18,160 nt of DNA from DASTGO01 sp035719045 (GTDB taxonomy: Bacteria; Actinomycetota; Actinomycetes; Actinomycetales; Kineosporiaceae), in the NCBI GenBank assembly GCA_035719045.1, contig DASTGO010000437.1, positions 1-18,160 on the forward strand, written 5' to 3'. Shown in pieces: positions 1 through 7,059 of this stretch. Position numbers and translations under genes: made by a program. Below the pieces are notes generated by a model. That model was not told where the DNA came from and ran no database searches. It saw nothing but the letters and a program-made list of their open reading frames with translations. Each line of letters starts with the position of its first letter. Positions within the stretch are counted from its first letter, which is position 1.

Positions 1-137
1 TCGAACAAACCCCCTCCACCGTCGACGAACGCGTCCGCGACCTGCTCCTGGGCGCCTACACCCTGCCCGACCGGCTCCTGCTCGCCCTCAACGCCCGCCA
101 AGTCCTCGACGTCGGCTCCGACGCCCGCGCCGCCTGA
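1..137 (+). CDS. C-terminal end of a probable CheW-like chemotaxis adaptor (5' truncated)
   Basis: An open frame enters from the left edge and stops at TGA 135-137, giving about 44 residues. The tail contains TLPDRLLLALNARQVLDV, which resembles the last beta strands of CheW (a small residue, then 'DRLLLxLDxxRVL'). CheW couples chemoreceptors to the CheA kinase. The frame ends 16 nt before the start of a chemoreceptor gene on the same strand, which fits a cheW-mcp pair. Codon third positions are almost all G or C, as in the neighbouring genes. Only the C-terminus is visible, so the identity rests on a short motif and on context; a different SH3-like or unrelated domain cannot be excluded. Confidence 0.5.
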   Translation, partial: EQTPSTVDERVRDLLLGAYTLPDRLLLALNARQVLDVGSDARAA

Positions 138-143
138 CACCGT

Positions 144-147
144 GGAG
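144..147 (+). promoter_or_regulatory. Ribosome binding site deciding the mcp start
   Basis: GGAG lies 6 nt before ATG 154. The alternative GTG at 142 has no such site in front of it and overlaps this one, so ATG 154 is preferred. Confidence 0.6.
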
Positions 148-153
148 AACCCG

Positions 154-1806
154 ATGAGCTCGAATTCGGCCTCTGCCGGCGGTCACGCCGGTCCGGCCCG
201 CCGGGCGTGGCTGGCCGATCTGCCCACTGCGGTGAAGATCTCCCTGCTCATCGGCCTGGCCGTGGTGACCACCGTGGCCGTCGGCCTGGTAGGGCAGCAG
301 GGCATCTCCAACGCCGACACCACCGCGCACCGGGTCGGCGACCAGATCGCCGACCCCGCGATCGCGCTGGGCCACGTCCGGGAGTCGTTCGTCCGGATGC
401 GGTTCAAGGTCTTCCAGGCAGCCGTCGACGCCGACCAGAGCACGATCGACGACTCGCTGAAGGCGTACCAGGGACTGCGGGACCAGACCCTGAGCGGCCT
501 GCGCAGCTACGGGTCCGGCCCGCTGGACGGCGGGCAGCGCCAGCAGTTCGACGGCCAGCTCATGCCCGCCGTGAACGGTCTGGTGACCGTCCTGGAGAAG
601 GAGCTCATCCCGCTCGCCGACCACCCGAGCACGGCCGTGGAGAAGGACCGCTTCGCGTCGGTCTTCCTCAAGGACGGGCAGCCCCTGGTGGACCGGGCGC
701 AGGCGGCGTTCGACACGCTGGCGAAGATCGACGAGCAGCGCATGAACGATGGTGCGGCGCAGATCAGCGCGGTGCGCAGCCGGTCCACCTGGATGCTGTG
801 GCTGTTCGCGGCCATCGGCGGCCTGCTGCTCGCCGGCCTCGGCGCCGCCGTGGTCCGGGTGATCCGGCGGGCACTGGTCAGCGTCCAGGACGCCCTCGCG
901 GCGATGGCCCAGGGCGACCTGACCCGTGACCCGCACGTCACCTCTCATGACGAACTGGGCCAGATGGCCGCGTCGCTGGCCTCGGCGCAGGAGGCCCTGC
1001 GCGCCACGGTGCGGACCATCACCTCCTCCTCGCATTCCCTGGCCTCCAGCGCGGAGCAGCTCAGCGGGATCGCCTCGGAGGTCGCCTCCAGCGCGATGGA
1101 GTCCTCGACCCAGTCCAACCAGGCGGCGGCGGCCGCCGAGCAGGTCAGCCACAACGTACAGACGGTGGCGGCGGCGACCGAGCAGATGAGTGCGAGCATC
1201 CACGAGATCTCGCAGTCGTCCTCCGACGCGGTGCGGGTGGCGGCCAGCGCGGTCGGCGAGGCCGAGCGGGCCAACGCCACGGTGGCCAAGCTCGGGGACT
1301 CCAGCGCCGAGATCGGCAGCGTGGTCAAGGTCATCACCGGGATCGCGGAGCAGACCAACCTGCTCGCCCTGAACGCGACCATCGAGGCCGCGCGGGCCGG
1401 GGAGGCCGGCAAGGGCTTCGCCGTCGTGGCCCAGGAGGTCAAGGAGCTCGCCCAGGAGACCGCCCGGGCCACCGAGGACATCTCGCACCGGATCGAGGCG
1501 ATCCAGGCCGACACCGCCGAGGCTGTCCAGGCGATCGGCCGGATCTCCCAGATCATCGAGGACGTCAACTCCTACCAGACGACGATCGCCTCGGCCGTCG
1601 AGGAACAGACCGCGACCACCGGCGAGATGGCGCGCAACGTGTCCGAGGCGGCGGCGGGATCGGCCGGCATCGCCTCGAACATCGAGACCGTCGCCGGCGC
1701 CGCGCAGGCCACCTCCGCAGGCATCTCCCAGGCCCAGGTGGCGGCCACAGAACTGGCCCAGCTGTCCGGCCGGCTCAGCGAGGTCGTCGGCCAGTTCCGG
1801 ATCTGA
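154..1806 (+). CDS. Methyl-accepting chemotaxis protein (transmembrane chemoreceptor)
   Basis: A 550-residue chemoreceptor with the classic layout. TM1 is at about residues 25-46. An extracytoplasmic, mostly helical ligand-binding region at about 47-210 has no recognisable PAS or Cache motif and looks like a four-helix-bundle sensor. TM2 is at about 212-234 (WMLWLFAAIGGLLLAGLGAA), a HAMP linker at about 235-290, and the Ser/Ala/Gln-rich signalling coiled coil runs to the end. The signalling hairpin tip is intact at about 386-433, including EQTNLLALNATIEAARAGE. The receptor should form arrays with CheA and CheW and be methylated by the CheR and demethylated by the CheB encoded downstream. There is no C-terminal pentapeptide tether. 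The ligand cannot be read from the sequence. A strong hairpin follows the stop codon. Confidence 0.97.
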   Translation: MSSNSASAGGHAGPARRAWLADLPTAVKISLLIGLAVVTTVAVGLVGQQGISNADTTAHRVGDQIADPAIALGHVRESFVRMRFKVFQAAVDADQSTIDDSLKAYQGLRDQTLSGLRSYGSGPLDGGQRQQFDGQLMPAVNGLVTVLEKELIPLADHPSTAVEKDRFASVFLKDGQPLVDRAQAAFDTLAKIDEQRMNDGAAQISAVRSRSTWMLWLFAAIGGLLLAGLGAAVVRVIRRALVSVQDALAAMAQGDLTRDPHVTSHDELGQMAASLASAQEALRATVRTITSSSHSLASSAEQLSGIASEVASSAMESSTQSNQAAAAAEQVSHNVQTVAAATEQMSASIHEISQSSSDAVRVAASAVGEAERANATVAKLGDSSAEIGSVVKVITGIAEQTNLLALNATIEAARAGEAGKGFAVVAQEVKELAQETARATEDISHRIEAIQADTAEAVQAIGRISQIIEDVNSYQTTIASAVEEQTATTGEMARNVSEAAAGSAGIASNIETVAGAAQATSAGISQAQVAATELAQLSGRLSEVVGQFRI

Positions 1807-1807
1807 C

Positions 1808-1863
1808 GGACCCCCGACCCGGACGGCCGGGCCTGCCAGGCCCGAACGGCACGCCGGGGGTCC
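1808..1863 (+). terminator. Nested hairpin terminator after the chemoreceptor gene
   Basis: A perfect 9-bp outer inverted repeat, GGACCCCCG (1808-1816) with CGGGGGTCC (1855-1863), encloses a perfect 7-bp hairpin, CGGGCCT (1828-1834) with AGGCCCG (1838-1844) and a GCC loop. It begins 2 nt after the stop codon. There is no U-tract, which is common for GC-rich actinobacterial terminators. It separates the mcp transcript from the promoter-like site at 1881. Confidence 0.7.
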
Positions 1864-1880
1864 AGTACGGCGGATCCGCT

Positions 1881-1888
1881 GCCGATAA
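1881..1888 (+). promoter_or_regulatory. Sigma-28 (FliA/WhiG-type) -10 element GCCGATAA upstream of the che operon
   Basis: GCCGATAA matches all eight bases of the known -10 consensus for flagellar sigma-28 and actinobacterial WhiG-type sigma factors. It sits just downstream of the mcp terminator and about 210 nt before cheY, in non-coding DNA and in the right orientation. The -35 side is weaker: TCCAGTAC (1861-1868) matches four of eight positions of TAAAGTTT, with a 12-nt instead of an 11-nt spacer. The site probably drives the operon from 2101 onward. That assignment is inference from motif and position. Confidence 0.5.
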
Positions 1889-1910
1889 GGGGAGCGGACC
1901 GGTACAGGCA

Positions 1911-2074
1911 CCACGAACCACCGCAGCACGCAGGTCGCAAGCAGCAGCACCCGCAGCACGCAGATCGCAAGCAAACAGCACCACAGGCATCAGCCGCGCC
2001 GCCCGCGAAGGGCGGACCCGAGCCGACCCGCCGGGTCCGGTCCGAACCCGGCCCGGACGGGTCCACGAACCACC
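1911..2074. repeat. Direct repeats in the cheY leader
   Basis: CCACGAACCACC occurs exactly twice, at 1911-1922 and 2063-2074. Between these copies is a two-copy 30-bp tandem repeat (1921-1950 and 1951-1980): the first 23 bases of each unit, beginning CCGCAGCACGCAG, differ at one position. A perfect 7-bp inverted repeat, GGACCCG (2014-2020) with CGGGTCC (2032-2038), also lies here. All of this falls within the presumed 5' untranslated leader of the che operon. No function is known to me. Confidence 0.7.
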
Positions 2075-2100
2075 AGGCACACGCACCCCTAGGAGCTTCG

Positions 2101-2468
<368 letters not shown>

Positions 2469-2472
<4 letters not shown>

Positions 2473-3563
2473 ACCACAGTCCGGGCCGGATCCGGGTCCT
2501 GGTCGTCGACGACTCCGTGGTGATCCGCAAGCTGGTCACCGAGGCGCTGGCCGCGGACCCCGCGATCGAGGTGGTCGGCATCGCGCAGAACGGCAAGGTG
2601 GCTGTCGACAAGGTCGCCGAGCTGAAGCCCGACGCGGTGACGATGGACATCGAGATGCCGGTGATGAACGGCATCGAGGCCGTCCGCGCCCTGCGCCGCA
2701 GCCACGGGCGGTTGCCCATCGTCATGTTCTCCACGCTCACCGAGCGCGGGGCGTCGGCCACCCTCGACGCGCTGGCGGCCGGCGCGAGCGACTACGTCAC
2801 CAAGCCGTCCAACGTGGGCAGCTTCGCGGAGAGCCAGCAGAACATCCGCGATCAGCTCATCCCCAAGCTCAAGGCGCTCACCGGGACCCGGCGTGCCGCA
2901 GGCGCCCAGCGGGTGCCCATCCCGCCGCCCGCCCCGCCGGCCCAGCGCCGCCGCCGGACCGGTCCCTACAACGTGCTCGCGATCGGCTCCTCCACAGGCG
3001 GTCCGGATGCCCTGGCCCGGGTGCTTCCCGCGCTGCCGGCGGACCTCCCGGTTCCTGTGGTGGTCGTCCAGCACATGCCCCCGCTGTTCACCCGCCTACT
3101 GGCGCAACGGCTCTCACAGCACAGCCGGGTGCCCGTGGTGGAGGCGCACGAGGGTCAGCCGGTCACCCCCGGCAAGATCTTCATCGCTCCCGGCGGACAG
3201 CACCTGACCCTGCACAGGCAGGGCACCGCCGTCCTCGCCCGTCTCACCGAGGACCCGCCGGAGAACTTCTGCCGGCCGTCGGTGGACGTGCTCTTCCGTT
3301 CCGTCGCAGGCCTGTACGGGGACCGGGTGCTGGCGGTCGTCCTGACCGGGATGGGCCGGGACGGCGCCGCCGGGGCGAAGCTGATCCGGGACGGTGGCGG
3401 CGAGGTCTTCGCCCAGGACGAGGCCACCAGCGTGGTCTGGGGGATGCCCGGCGCCGTTGCGATGGCCGGCCAGGCGGATCGCATCCTGGCCCTGGACCGG
3501 ATCGGACCCGACATCGTCGCCGCACTCAACCGCGGCCCCGCACCCGTGGGGGTGGCACCGTGA
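2469..3563 (+). CDS. cheB: CheB protein-glutamate methylesterase/deamidase response regulator
   Basis: 364 residues, full length for CheB. An N-terminal receiver (about 8-125; D14/D15, phosphoacceptor D60 in TMDIEMPVMNG, K112 in TKPS) joins the catalytic domain (about 165-355) through a Pro/Arg-rich linker (about 140-165). The catalytic triad is visible: S175 in IGSSTGG, H202 in QHMPP and D298 in TGMGRDG. CheB removes methyl groups from receptor glutamates when phosphorylated by CheA, giving adaptation together with CheR. It starts inside the cheY stop (ATGA) and ends in a GTGA overlap with cheR, so the three genes are probably translationally coupled. All key residues are present, so an active enzyme is expected. 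Confidence 0.98.
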
Positions 3564-4381
3564 GCCTCGTCCAGACGGACTTCGTGTTCGTCACCTCGAT
3601 GGTCCGGCAGCGCAGTTCCATCGACCTGCAGCCGGGCAAGGAGTACCTCGTCGAGTCGAGGCTGGCTCCGATCGCCCGCTCGATCGGCGAACGCGACGTG
3701 GCCGCCCTGGTCTCGCGCCTGCGCCGGGGTGACGAGAAGCTCGCCGACGCCGTCGTCGACGCGCTCACCACGAACGAGACGTCGTGGTTCCGGGACACCC
3801 ACCCGTTCCAGGCGTTCAGCCAGCACCTGCTGCCGGAGGTCCAGAAGACCGGCCAGCGCAACGTCACCATCTGGTCGGCCGCCTGTTCCAGTGGGCAGGA
3901 GGCGTACTCGCTGGCGATGCTGCTGCTGGACTGGCTGCCGGCCCACCCCGGGGTGAGCGCCCAGATCATCGGCACCGACATCTCCCACCGGATGGTGGAC
4001 CGTGCCCGCGCGGCCCGGTTCTCGCAGCTGGAGGTCAACCGGGGGCTGCCGGCGCAGTACCTGGTCAAGTACTTCGACCAGGTCGGCCGGGAGTGGGTGC
4101 TGCGGCCGCAGGTCCGGGCCCTGACCCGGTTCGAGCGCGGCAACCTGGCGCTGCCTCCGGTGGGCGTCCCGACCTGCGACATCGTCTTCCTGCGCAACGT
4201 CTTGATCTACTTCGACCTGGACACCAAGCGGACCGTTCTCGGGCACATCCGGCGGGTCCTGCGTCCCGGCGGCTACCTGGTGCTCGGCGGTGCGGAGAGC
4301 ACTCTCAACTTGGACGGCACCTTCCAGCGCATGGAGCTGGGCAAGGCCGTCGTGTTCCGGCACAACGGAGGTGCTGCGTGA
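3560..4381 (+). CDS. cheR: CheR chemoreceptor glutamate methyltransferase
   Basis: 273 residues, the usual CheR length with no C-terminal TPR extension. The N-terminal helical domain carries NETSWFRD (72-79), matching the conserved 'NxTxFFR' motif. The SAM-binding Rossmann domain includes SAACSSGQEAYSLAM (106-120), GTDIS (138-142) and the FLRNVLIYFD (210-219) strand-loop typical of CheR. It transfers methyl groups from S-adenosylmethionine to glutamates on chemoreceptors such as the one encoded at 154-1806. It starts with GTG in a GTGA overlap with the cheB stop and overlaps the next gene through another GTGA at 4378-4381. No key residue appears lost. Confidence 0.97.
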   Translation: MSLVQTDFVFVTSMVRQRSSIDLQPGKEYLVESRLAPIARSIGERDVAALVSRLRRGDEKLADAVVDALTTNETSWFRDTHPFQAFSQHLLPEVQKTGQRNVTIWSAACSSGQEAYSLAMLLLDWLPAHPGVSAQIIGTDISHRMVDRARAARFSQLEVNRGLPAQYLVKYFDQVGREWVLRPQVRALTRFERGNLALPPVGVPTCDIVFLRNVLIYFDLDTKRTVLGHIRRVLRPGGYLVLGGAESTLNLDGTFQRMELGKAVVFRHNGGAA

Positions 4382-4896
4382 CCACCATCGACGAGCTCGA
4401 GGACGTCCGGCCGGATCTGGAAAGCCTGCTCACAGACGTCCTGTACTCCGTGGTGGGCGAGGAGGCCTACCCGACCGACGACCCCCTGCCGCACGGTCCG
4501 GTGGCCACCTCCCGGCTGGCCGCGCACGACGAGCTGGAGGACAGATACCTCGGCGTCCAGGTGCGGGTGGGCGCGGTGCTCGCGAGGCTGCTGGCCAGCC
4601 GGATGATGGCTGTCGGTGATCCCTCGCCGGAGGATCTGCTCGATGCGGTCGGCGAGCTCGGGAACATCATCGGCGGCAACGTCAAGACGCTGATGTTCCA
4701 CACCGCACGGCTGTCGCTGCCGGTGGCCGACCTGGCCGACCAGGGCACCGACCCGGACGCCGAACTGCCGGGCGTGGTGGTCCGGGCCCAGGTCTTCGGC
4801 CAGGTCGCCGAGCTTGCACTGATTCCCGATGGCCCCGTCGACGGCCTGTTCTGGCCGCCGTCGGTCACGGACGACGTGATGGAGAGCACCTCATGA
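4378..4896 (+). CDS. cheX: CheX-like CheY-phosphate phosphatase
   Basis: 172 residues. The core LLDAVGELGNIIGGNVKTLM (88-107) carries the ExxN signature of CheC/CheX/FliY phosphatases, with E93 and N96 followed by GGN. A single signature argues for CheX rather than two-site CheC. In the known family these residues position water to hydrolyse the aspartyl phosphate of CheY. It sits between cheR and a second cheY, with 4-nt overlaps on both sides (GTGA 4378-4381, ATGA 4893-4896), and has GGAGG at 4367-4371 in front of its GTG. The family call rests on the motif, the size and the context; the N-terminal 50 residues are acidic and not recognised. The gene symbol is by similarity only. Confidence 0.75.
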   Translation: MTTIDELEDVRPDLESLLTDVLYSVVGEEAYPTDDPLPHGPVATSRLAAHDELEDRYLGVQVRVGAVLARLLASRMMAVGDPSPEDLLDAVGELGNIIGGNVKTLMFHTARLSLPVADLADQGTDPDAELPGVVVRAQVFGQVAELALIPDGPVDGLFWPPSVTDDVMESTS

Positions 4897-5258
4897 AGAT
4901 CTTGATCGCCGACGACAGTAGGGCGATGCGGATGATCGTGACCCGCACCCTGCGCCAGGCCGGCCTGTCCGGCCATGAGCTGATCGAGGCGGAGAACGGC
5001 CGGGAGGCTCTGGATCTCGTCGCGAAGCATTCTCCGGACCTCATCCTCTCGGACTGGAACATGCCCGAGATGACGGGCATCGACTTCCTGAGGACGTTGC
5101 GCGCCAACGGGATCGGTACGCCGTTCTGCTTCGTGACGTCCGAGGGCTCCGAAGAGATGCGCGATCTCGCGACCGCCTCCGGTGCCCTCGGCCTGATCGC
5201 CAAACCCTTCACCGCAGAAGGGTTTCTCGAGGTTCTCGGATCGGTGGTGGGAGCATGA
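4893..5258 (+). CDS. cheY: CheY-type response regulator (second of two)
   Basis: A single receiver domain of 121 residues with D7/D8, phosphoacceptor D54 (SDWNMPEMTG), T82/S83 and K104 (IAKPFT). Like the first CheY it has the flagellar-type DWNMP motif. The proteins differ clearly elsewhere, so this is an old paralogue and not a recent duplication. It is flanked on both sides by CheX/CheC-like genes with 4-nt overlaps (ATGA at 4893-4896 and at 5255-5258), which suggests that its phosphorylation state is closely controlled by those neighbours. It could be the motor-binding CheY, a phosphate sink, or a regulator of the downstream c-di-GMP proteins; the sequence does not decide. Confidence 0.94.
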   Translation: MKILIADDSRAMRMIVTRTLRQAGLSGHELIEAENGREALDLVAKHSPDLILSDWNMPEMTGIDFLRTLRANGIGTPFCFVTSEGSEEMRDLATASGALGLIAKPFTAEGFLEVLGSVVGA

Positions 5259-5743
5259 GCACCGAGGTCTACCAGTCGCCGTTGCCCAGCCGGCATGCGG
5301 TCCGGTCGCTGATCTCGGATCTGGTCGGCCGAGAGGTCGAACTGAACGACAGCGACGCGGTGGCGAAGAAGTCGACCAATGTCGTCGCGGTCTACGTCGA
5401 CGACCGCACGTCGATGAACGCGGTCATGGTCTGCGACCTGGCGTGCGCGGCGCGCCTCGGCGGCGCTCTCGGCCTGCTGCCGCCTCCCGGGGTCGAGGAC
5501 GCGATCGACGAGGGCGACATGTACCCGCTGCTGCGGGACAACTGCTACGAGGTGCTCAACGTCCTCGCAGCGGTCTTCAACGTGCCCGGCGCCCCCCACG
5601 TCCGGCTGTACGAGATGTACGGGCCCGGGGACTCGCTGCCTCCGGACGTGGCCGGACTGGCCTATGCGGTGGGCGGGCGGATGGACGTGGTCCTCAGCAT
5701 CGCCGGTTATGGCGACGGGCACCTGTCGGTCGTCGTCAAGTAA
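5255..5743 (+). CDS. Probable second CheX/CheC-like protein
   Basis: 162 residues with no signal peptide or membrane segment. The fold pattern resembles CheX: an N-terminal helix and strand (HAVRSLISDLVGREVEL), a hydrophobic strand with a helix (AVMVCDLACAARLGGALGL, about 56-74), then RDNCYEVLNVLAAVFN (94-109), in which E99 and N102 form the ExxN spacing of CheC/CheX phosphatases. No CheC-type second motif is evident. It overlaps the second cheY (ATGA, 5255-5258), which supports a role on phospho-CheY. The assignment is weaker than for the protein at 4378: glycines usually found after the Asn are missing, so it may be a non-catalytic, FliM-middle-domain-like partner. It ends 10 nt before the EAL-HDOD gene. 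Confidence 0.55.
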   Translation: MSTEVYQSPLPSRHAVRSLISDLVGREVELNDSDAVAKKSTNVVAVYVDDRTSMNAVMVCDLACAARLGGALGLLPPPGVEDAIDEGDMYPLLRDNCYEVLNVLAAVFNVPGAPHVRLYEMYGPGDSLPPDVAGLAYAVGGRMDVVLSIAGYGDGHLSVVVK

Positions 5744-5753
5744 GGGGTCCACC

Positions 5754-7049
5754 ATGGCCGCGCACCCTGTCGACTCCGGGCCCGGCGCCCGGGTGACCGG
5801 CATCCGCGAACGCCCCGCCGGGCGGGCCGGCATGGTGCGCAACGTCCGCATCGGCCGGCAGGGGATCTACGACGCACACCGGCAACTGGTGTCCTACGAG
5901 CTGCTGTTCCGCTCGCCGGGGTCCGGGCCGGCGGACGAGGTGGCCGGGGAGCAGGCCACCTCGCAGGTGATCGCCTCCACCTTCGGCACCTTCGGGCTGG
6001 AGAACATCTCCGACGGGCGCCCGGTGTTCATCAACTTCACCCGGGCGTTCCTCACCGGGATCATCCCGATCCCGGTCCCGCCGGACAACGTCATCATCGA
6101 GGTCGTCGAGCAGGTCGACGTCGACCACGAGCTCCTGCTCGGGCTGGCCCAGCTGCGGGCCTCCGGCTACCGGATCGCCGTCGACAACTACCACGGCGAC
6201 CTGGCCCGCAGTGCCCTGGTGGAGATCGCCGACTTCGTCAAGATCAACGTCAACGTCCTGCCGACGATGGTCGTGCCCGGCCTGGTCCAGCAGTGCCGCA
6301 GTGCCGGGGCCACCCTGCTGGCCACCGGGGTCGAGGACGGGGAGGTCTTCACCCGCTGTGTGGGGCTGGGGTTCGAGCTGTTCCAGGGGTACTACCTGCA
6401 GCGGCCCATGGTGCTGGAGCAGCGGACCCTCTCGCCGAGCCAGGCGATCTGCGTGAAGCTGCTCAACGACCTGGCCGATCCGCAGGTCCCGATCCAGCGG
6501 ATCGAGGAGATGGTCGGCAGTGACCCGGGGCTCACCCTGCGCCTGCTGCGTACCGCGAACTCGGCGTCGGCAGGGGTCGGCCGGGAGGTCACCTCGCTGC
6601 GGCAGGCCCTCGTCCTGATCGGTCCGCGGCTGCTGCGCAGCTGGGTGGTGCTCACCCTCCTGGAGGGCGGCACGGTCCGCAGCGCGTCGGACGACCTGTG
6701 GAGCGTGCTGGCCCGGGCCCACGCCTGTCAGCGGCTGGCCGTCCACGAGTCCGACCTCGCCTTCACCGTCGGCCTGCTGTCCGGTGCGGCGGACCTGCTC
6801 GACAGCGATCCGGCCGAGATCGCCGACCGGTCCGGGGTGGGTTCGGAGGCCAAGGAGGCCCTGCTGGACGGGGGTGGCGAGGCGGGCCGGGCCCTGCGTG
6901 CCGTGCTCGCGCACGAGAAGGACAACCCGGAGGGGATCTCGGACACGGGCTTCGTGCCGTTCGACGTGTCCCGGGCATACCTGGAGTCGCTGTCGGAGTC
7001 GCTGAAGCTCGTCCACGAGCTCCTGGAGCCCGAGAAGTACCCGGCTTGA
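5754..7049 (+). CDS. EAL-HDOD two-domain signalling protein with degenerate EAL domain
   Basis: 431 residues. The N-terminal EAL-like domain (about 26-235) is followed by an HDOD domain (about 240-425, with a Leu-rich RLLRTANSASAG segment), the YuxH-type arrangement. Catalytic EAL positions are eroded: EAL is ELL (E49 in YELLFR), the metal-binding DDFG is D144-N-Y-H, and the KxD strand is KIN. The scaffold motifs IIEVVE, GVED and FQGYYLQRP remain. c-di-GMP hydrolysis is therefore unlikely; binding of c-di-GMP or of a partner is more plausible. HDOD domains lack HD-type metal ligands and act as regulatory scaffolds. ATG 5754 has GGGG 7 nt upstream and follows the preceding stop by 10 nt. The next gene begins within 1-10 nt, so the two probably act together. 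Confidence 0.9.
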   Translation: MAAHPVDSGPGARVTGIRERPAGRAGMVRNVRIGRQGIYDAHRQLVSYELLFRSPGSGPADEVAGEQATSQVIASTFGTFGLENISDGRPVFINFTRAFLTGIIPIPVPPDNVIIEVVEQVDVDHELLLGLAQLRASGYRIAVDNYHGDLARSALVEIADFVKINVNVLPTMVVPGLVQQCRSAGATLLATGVEDGEVFTRCVGLGFELFQGYYLQRPMVLEQRTLSPSQAICVKLLNDLADPQVPIQRIEEMVGSDPGLTLRLLRTANSASAGVGREVTSLRQALVLIGPRLLRSWVVLTLLEGGTVRSASDDLWSVLARAHACQRLAVHESDLAFTVGLLSGAADLLDSDPAEIADRSGVGSEAKEALLDGGGEAGRALRAVLAHEKDNPEGISDTGFVPFDVSRAYLESLSESLKLVHELLEPEKYPA

Positions 7050-7054
7050 GGTGA
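7048..7054 (+). promoter_or_regulatory. Ribosome binding site pointing to a TTG start
   Basis: GAGGTGA matches the 16S anti-Shine-Dalgarno perfectly over seven bases and lies 5 nt before TTG 7060. It overlaps the EAL-HDOD stop codon and the alternative GTG at 7051, which has no comparable site upstream. Confidence 0.6.
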
Positions 7055-7059
7055 CACTG

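Noticed and set aside
88..1974. A 628-codon open frame on the - strand opposite the chemoreceptor gene
   Set aside because: It is the antisense shadow of a GC-rich gene. It has low-complexity Gly/Arg/Asp/Leu composition and no domain, while the + strand encodes a complete chemoreceptor.
3784..4377. Upstream extension of the CheX-like frame into cheR
   Set aside because: The extension is an out-of-frame translation of cheR. GTG 4378 with GGAGG upstream and a GTGA overlap is the natural start.
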